Positions 15,430-18,200 of a stretch of 18,200 bases of DNA are shown one piece after another; within the stretch, counting starts at the first letter, position 1, and every line of letters begins with the position of its first letter. The notes under the pieces are model-generated. The model had not been told where the DNA came from and did not search any database. It saw nothing but the letters and a program-made list of their open reading frames with translations. The position numbers were made by a program, and so were the translations under genes. Origin of the DNA: Muribaculaceae bacterium. Lineage in GTDB: Bacteria; Bacteroidota; Bacteroidia; Bacteroidales; Muribaculaceae. The DNA lies in NCBI GenBank assembly GCA_029056365.1, contig JAIDBM010000085.1:1-18200 (forward strand), read 5' to 3'.

Positions 15430-16767
15430 TCAGAAGCCTAACACAAGAGTTTCGAGCCAGATTACCGCTATGCCGCAGAGATAGCCTGCCAGGGCGAGCA
15501 GGGTAATCCGTTTCATGTACCACATGAACGAAATTTTTTCGATGCCCATTGCCACTACACCGGCGGCCGAGCCGATAATGAGCAGGCTGCCGCCTACGCC
15601 GGCACAGAATGTAAGCAGATGCCAGAACAGTCCGTCTTCGACAAACAGAGCTGTATATGTCGGGTCGGCCGATGCCGCGATTATGGCATCAGTGGCCACC
15701 GGATACATATTCATGCAGGCTGCGACGAGGGGCACGTTGTCGACAATCGACGACAGTATGCCGATTATTACGTTTATGATATATACGTTGTGGAATGTAT
15801 CGTTAAGCCATTCGGCAAGTTGGGCGAGAATGCCTGCCTGGCTGAGTGCGGCCACAGCCATGAGTATTCCGAGGAAGAACAGAATGGTGCTCATGTCGAT
15901 GTTTTTCACCACCTGGCTCACACGTCCTTCCATTTTGCCGTCGAGCTTGTAGTGTCGCACAAGCAGTTCGGTTATAAGCCATAGTACTCCGAGCGAAATC
16001 ATTATGCCCATGTAAGGTGCCAGATGAGTGGTGGCCTTGAACACAGGCACGAACAGAAGTCCGGCCACTCCGCACACGAGTATGAATATCGAAAGTCCCT
16101 TGTGATGCTCTGAAAGCTGATAGCCCACGCGGGTGTCGTGGTCGTTGAGCGGTTCGACGGGCACAGCCGGAATCATGTGCGATGCTATGACCACCGGCAC
16201 TATTACAGATACAATCGATGGAAGAAGCAGGTTTATAATCAGGTCGACCGATGAAACGTAGTTTTTCATCCATAGCATTATGGTGGTGATGTCGCCAATC
16301 GGCGACCATGCGCCGCCGGCATTGGCTGCAAGAACTATCACGCAGGCGAAAACCCACCGCTCATTGCGGTTGCTGAGAAGGCGGCGTAGCATCATCACCA
16401 TTATTATGGTAGTAGTCATGTTGTCGAGCACACTCGAAAGGAAGAAAGCCACGAGCGCCAGCACCCACATCAGACGGCGTTTGTTCGATGCGTGGAGGTT
16501 CTCGACAATGATGTGAAAGCCGCCGTAGCGGTCGATCAGTTCCACTATCGTCATGGCTCCGATAAGAAACACTACTATCTCGCATGTGTCGCCAAGGGCT
16601 TCGACCATGTCGGCCGATAGGTTGGGGTCGTGGCCGTTTACTGCGTAGACGGCCCACATAAGACCGCACATAATCAAGGCGAAAACGGCCTTGTTTATAT
16701 GCAGCACATGTTCCGAGGCTATCAGCAGATAGCCCAGAATGAAGATTGTCAGAAGGGCGGGTATCAA
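15430..16767 (-). CDS. nhaD: NhaD-type Na+/H+ antiporter
   Basis: The 445-aa protein has about a dozen hydrophobic segments and the conserved features of the ion transporter (IT) superfamily NhaD family: SSVLDNMTTT (111-120), GGAWSPIGD (151-159) and the repeated SSIVDNVPLVAA (339-350), whose Asp residues lie in the unwound helices that carry the cation. It should exchange cytoplasmic Na+ or Li+ for protons at the inner membrane. The start is TTG at 16767: the upstream frame is open for about 37 codons without ATG or GTG, and starting at the next GTG (codon 21) would cut the first membrane helix. A leader hairpin lies at 16813-16835. The gene is divergent from a Ca2+/Na+ exchanger. Confidence 0.9.
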   Translation of the reverse strand: MIPALLTIFILGYLLIASEHVLHINKAVFALIMCGLMWAVYAVNGHDPNLSADMVEALGDTCEIVVFLIGAMTIVELIDRYGGFHIIVENLHASNKRRLMWVLALVAFFLSSVLDNMTTTIIMVMMLRRLLSNRNERWVFACVIVLAANAGGAWSPIGDITTIMLWMKNYVSSVDLIINLLLPSIVSVIVPVVIASHMIPAVPVEPLNDHDTRVGYQLSEHHKGLSIFILVCGVAGLLFVPVFKATTHLAPYMGIMISLGVLWLITELLVRHYKLDGKMEGRVSQVVKNIDMSTILFFLGILMAVAALSQAGILAQLAEWLNDTFHNVYIINVIIGILSSIVDNVPLVAACMNMYPVATDAIIAASADPTYTALFVEDGLFWHLLTFCAGVGGSLLIIGSAAGVVAMGIEKISFMWYMKRITLLALAGYLCGIAVIWLETLVLGF

Positions 16768-16812
16768 AGTACGGAAATGTTTAAGTGATGAACAGGTAAC
16801 GATTGAAGCATG

Positions 16813-16835
16813 TTCCGGAGCTGCCTTCTCCGGAA
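16813..16835 (-). promoter_or_regulatory. Hairpin in the nhaD upstream region
   Basis: TTCCGGAG (16813-16820) and CTCCGGAA (16828-16835) form a perfect 8-bp stem with a 7-nt loop. A weak -7-like TAACTTCG (- strand, 16853-16860) lies upstream of it, so the hairpin would sit at the start of the nhaD leader. No U-run follows, and I do not recognise a riboswitch class. Confidence 0.4.
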
Positions 16836-16941
16836 TTGCTTGCGAAGTTACATAATTTTTTTGGAATAGGTCTTAAAAATTTTTATGCTTTAAAACAGCA
16901 GTTTCGCGAAGTGCTTTGCGGGGTCATGCACAACAAAGGGG

Positions 16942-16953
16942 CGTATATATACG
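16942..16953. promoter_or_regulatory. 12-bp palindrome between the divergent antiporter genes
   Basis: CGTATATATACG is a perfect palindrome lying 33 nt before the exchanger ATG. It could be an operator or a promoter region, but alternating TA sequence can arise by chance. The rest of the 218-bp gap (16768-16985) has a weak imperfect hairpin near 16914-16920 and no clear TAnnTTTG element on the + strand. Confidence 0.3.
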
Positions 16954-16985
16954 TTATGTCAGAATCAGATTAAAAACATTGCATT

Positions 16986-17963
16986 ATGGTATTGGATATA
17001 ATTTGGCTGGTGGTAGGTCTTTTGCTGATACTTGCCGGTGCCAACGCTCTAACCGACGGGGCATCTGCTGTAGCCCGCCGCATGGGCATAAGTGAACTTA
17101 CCGTGGGACTTACCGTGGTGGCATTCGGTACATCGGCGCCGGAACTTGTGATTTCAGTTCTGGCGGCGGCAAACGGAAATGCGGCTCTTGCCATAGGTAA
17201 TGTGGTGGGCAGCAATATTATGAATATCCTGGTGATAATAGGTGTCACCGCCATGGTGCGTCCTATATCGGTTACCCGAAGTGTGATGTCGCAGGAGATT
17301 CCGATGGTTATACTGTCGTCGGTGCTGCTGGTGGTTCTCGGCAACAGCGGATGGCTCGATGGCACCGGAGTGAATGAGGTGTCGCGGGTTTCAGGTATTT
17401 TTCTGCTTGTGTTCTTTCTGTTGTTCATGCGTTATACTCTGGCAAGTGCCCGACAGCCGGAACTGGCGCCGGACTCCGGCAATGATGTCAAGAAACCAGG
17501 TGAAGAAATGCCTGTGTGGCGTTCGGTGCTTTATGTGGCCGGCGGATTGGCTGCGCTGGTATGGGGCGGCGACAGATTTGTAGGCGGAGCCTCCGGCATA
17601 GCATCGGCTCTTGGTGTGAGCGAGGCTGTAATCGGACTTACAATAGTAGCGGCCGGTACATCTCTGCCGGAACTTGCAACTTCGGTAGTGGCGGCTGTAA
17701 AAGGTCGTTCCGGTCTTGCTGTAGGGAACGTGATAGGCAGCAATATTTTCAATGTGCTTATGGTGCTTGGTCTGTCGGCCACAGTCAGTCCGCTGCCGTT
17801 TGGCTCGATAGGCAATTTCGATCTGATGACTCTTCTGCTGGCATCGCTTCTGTTTTATATTTTCGGCTGGTTTTTCGGGCATCGTACCATCACAAGGGCG
17901 GAGGGCGCGTTGCTTGCCGCTGTGTATGTGGCTTATGTTACGGTGTTGCTGTGCCGTCTTTAG
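16986..17963 (+). CDS. Ca2+/Na+ (CaCA family, YrbG-like) antiporter
   Basis: The 325-aa protein has the inverted duplication typical of the CaCA family. The first alpha repeat carries VAFGTSAPE (45-53) and GNVVGSNIMN (71-80), and the second carries VAAGTSLPE (221-229) and GNVIGSNIFN (247-256). E53 and E229 correspond to the central cation-binding glutamates of the archaeal exchanger NCX_Mj. About ten hydrophobic segments fit the fold, with a hydrophilic loop near 155-178 between the halves. It is expected to expel Ca2+ in exchange for Na+ or H+ at the inner membrane; the exact ion cannot be read from the sequence. It is divergent from nhaD and followed by hairpins before valS. Confidence 0.93.
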   Translation: MVLDIIWLVVGLLLILAGANALTDGASAVARRMGISELTVGLTVVAFGTSAPELVISVLAAANGNAALAIGNVVGSNIMNILVIIGVTAMVRPISVTRSVMSQEIPMVILSSVLLVVLGNSGWLDGTGVNEVSRVSGIFLLVFFLLFMRYTLASARQPELAPDSGNDVKKPGEEMPVWRSVLYVAGGLAALVWGGDRFVGGASGIASALGVSEAVIGLTIVAAGTSLPELATSVVAAVKGRSGLAVGNVIGSNIFNVLMVLGLSATVSPLPFGSIGNFDLMTLLLASLLFYIFGWFFGHRTITRAEGALLAAVYVAYVTVLLCRL

Positions 17964-17971
17964 AATATATA

Positions 17972-18005
17972 TTTCATAGAAGATGCAATTGTTGATTCTA
18001 TGAAA
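17972..18005. repeat. 10-bp inverted repeat after the exchanger gene
   Basis: TTTCATAGAA (17972-17981) and TTCTATGAAA (17996-18005) pair perfectly around a 14-nt loop, 8 nt after the stop codon. It lies directly before a stronger terminator and may be a 3' UTR structure or an operator-like dyad. Confidence 0.6.
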
Positions 18006-18011
18006 CAGCAT

Positions 18012-18056
18012 AAAAAGCTCCGGCTGCAGTCTGTGATGCTGCAACCGGAGCTTTTT
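18012..18056. terminator. Bidirectional terminator between the exchanger and valS
   Basis: A 12-bp stem AAAAAGCTCCGG (18012-18023) / CCGGAGCTTTTT (18045-18056) extends with a second helix TGCAG/CTGCA inside (18025-18029 and 18039-18043). A-run and T-run flanks allow it to stop both the + exchanger and the - valS transcripts. Confidence 0.9.
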
Positions 18057-18105
18057 ATTAGTTAGAGCAGGTGTCTGTGAGTGTGTCGCTTGAAACCTCG
18101 CGCTC

Positions 18106-18200
18106 TTATGCCATAGCCTCAAGTGTTGCTCTCAGCGCGGCCAGTTTCTGGTCGGCATCGGAAAGCTTGCGGCGCTCGACTTCCACTACGGCTGCCGGGG
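18106..18200 (-). CDS. valS: Valyl-tRNA synthetase, C-terminal end (partial)
   Basis: Only the last 30 codons and the TAA stop (18106-18108) are in the window; the gene continues past the right edge. The visible peptide starts PAAVVEVERRKLSDADQKL and ends LEAMA. This matches the C-terminal coiled-coil arm of bacterial ValRS, which typically reads AP-x-x-VV-x-x-E-x-x-KL-x-D-A-x-x-KL and contacts the tRNA elbow. The enzyme charges tRNA-Val with valine in the cytoplasm. Convergent with the exchanger gene across a terminator. The identification rests on a short stretch, so it is good but not certain. Confidence 0.8.
   Translation of the reverse strand, partial: PAAVVEVERRKLSDADQKLAALRATLEAMA

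Noticed and set aside
16768..16985. Possible riboswitch before nhaD
   Set aside because: Only a single 8-bp hairpin is visible, with no junction or conserved core I recognise. Kept only as a leader hairpin.
1..18200. tRNA, rRNA, insertion sequence or prophage genes
   Set aside because: I looked for tRNA-like cloverleafs, transposase motifs, terminal repeats and phage structural genes and saw none. The tubulin-like protein is not accompanied by phage genes, so a phage PhuZ-type role is unlikely.

Overview
The window looks like chromosomal DNA of a Bacteroidales bacterium, plausibly Muribaculaceae (family level is a guess). The clues are a canonical Bacteroidetes-type promoter (TTTG-N19-TAAATTTG before the SPOR gene), a TAACTTTG -7 element before tpiA, no clear Shine-Dalgarno sequences, moderate GC, and Bacteroidales-like housekeeping genes (tpiA, folE, nhaD, valS).

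Region 1 (about 1-13100, + strand) is one tightly packed operon of eight genes that runs in from beyond the left edge. In order: a small two-TM protein, a tubulin/FtsZ-like GTPase, a very large protein with an intact Hsp70/actin-type (ASKHA) ATPase module, a second and degenerate Hsp70-like protein with a coiled coil, a soluble zinc-ribbon GTPase, a GAP1-like (GTPase-associated protein 1) partner, a membrane-embedded zinc-ribbon GTPase with signal peptide and periplasmic SH3b domain, and a 56-aa two-TM protein. Junctions range from a 4-nt overlap to a 14-nt gap, and a strong hairpin terminator closes the unit. The parts match what comparative genomics has called FtsZ-like membrane-remodelling systems and GTPase-centred (GAP1/double-GTPase) NTP-dependent conflict systems. 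Their role is not established experimentally as far as I know. This is the most interesting part of the window. I read it as a nucleotide-driven machine that links a cytoplasmic filament or chaperone-like core to the inner membrane and periplasm.

Region 2 (about 13150-15300, - strand) is housekeeping: tpiA, then a short secreted SPOR-domain protein, then folE. The SPOR gene and folE are 12 nt apart and share a promoter. tpiA has its own -7 element and terminator. The gap between tpiA and the SPOR gene holds a 9-bp tandem repeat of eight units and a perfect 9-bp hairpin.

Region 3 (about 15370-18060) holds two divergent cation antiporters, an NhaD-type Na+/H+ antiporter (- strand) and a YrbG-like Ca2+/Na+ exchanger (+ strand), separated by 218 bp.

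Region 4 (18106-18200) is the last 30 codons of valS (- strand), convergent with the exchanger across a bidirectional terminator. I see no tRNA, rRNA, CRISPR array, insertion sequence or phage gene.
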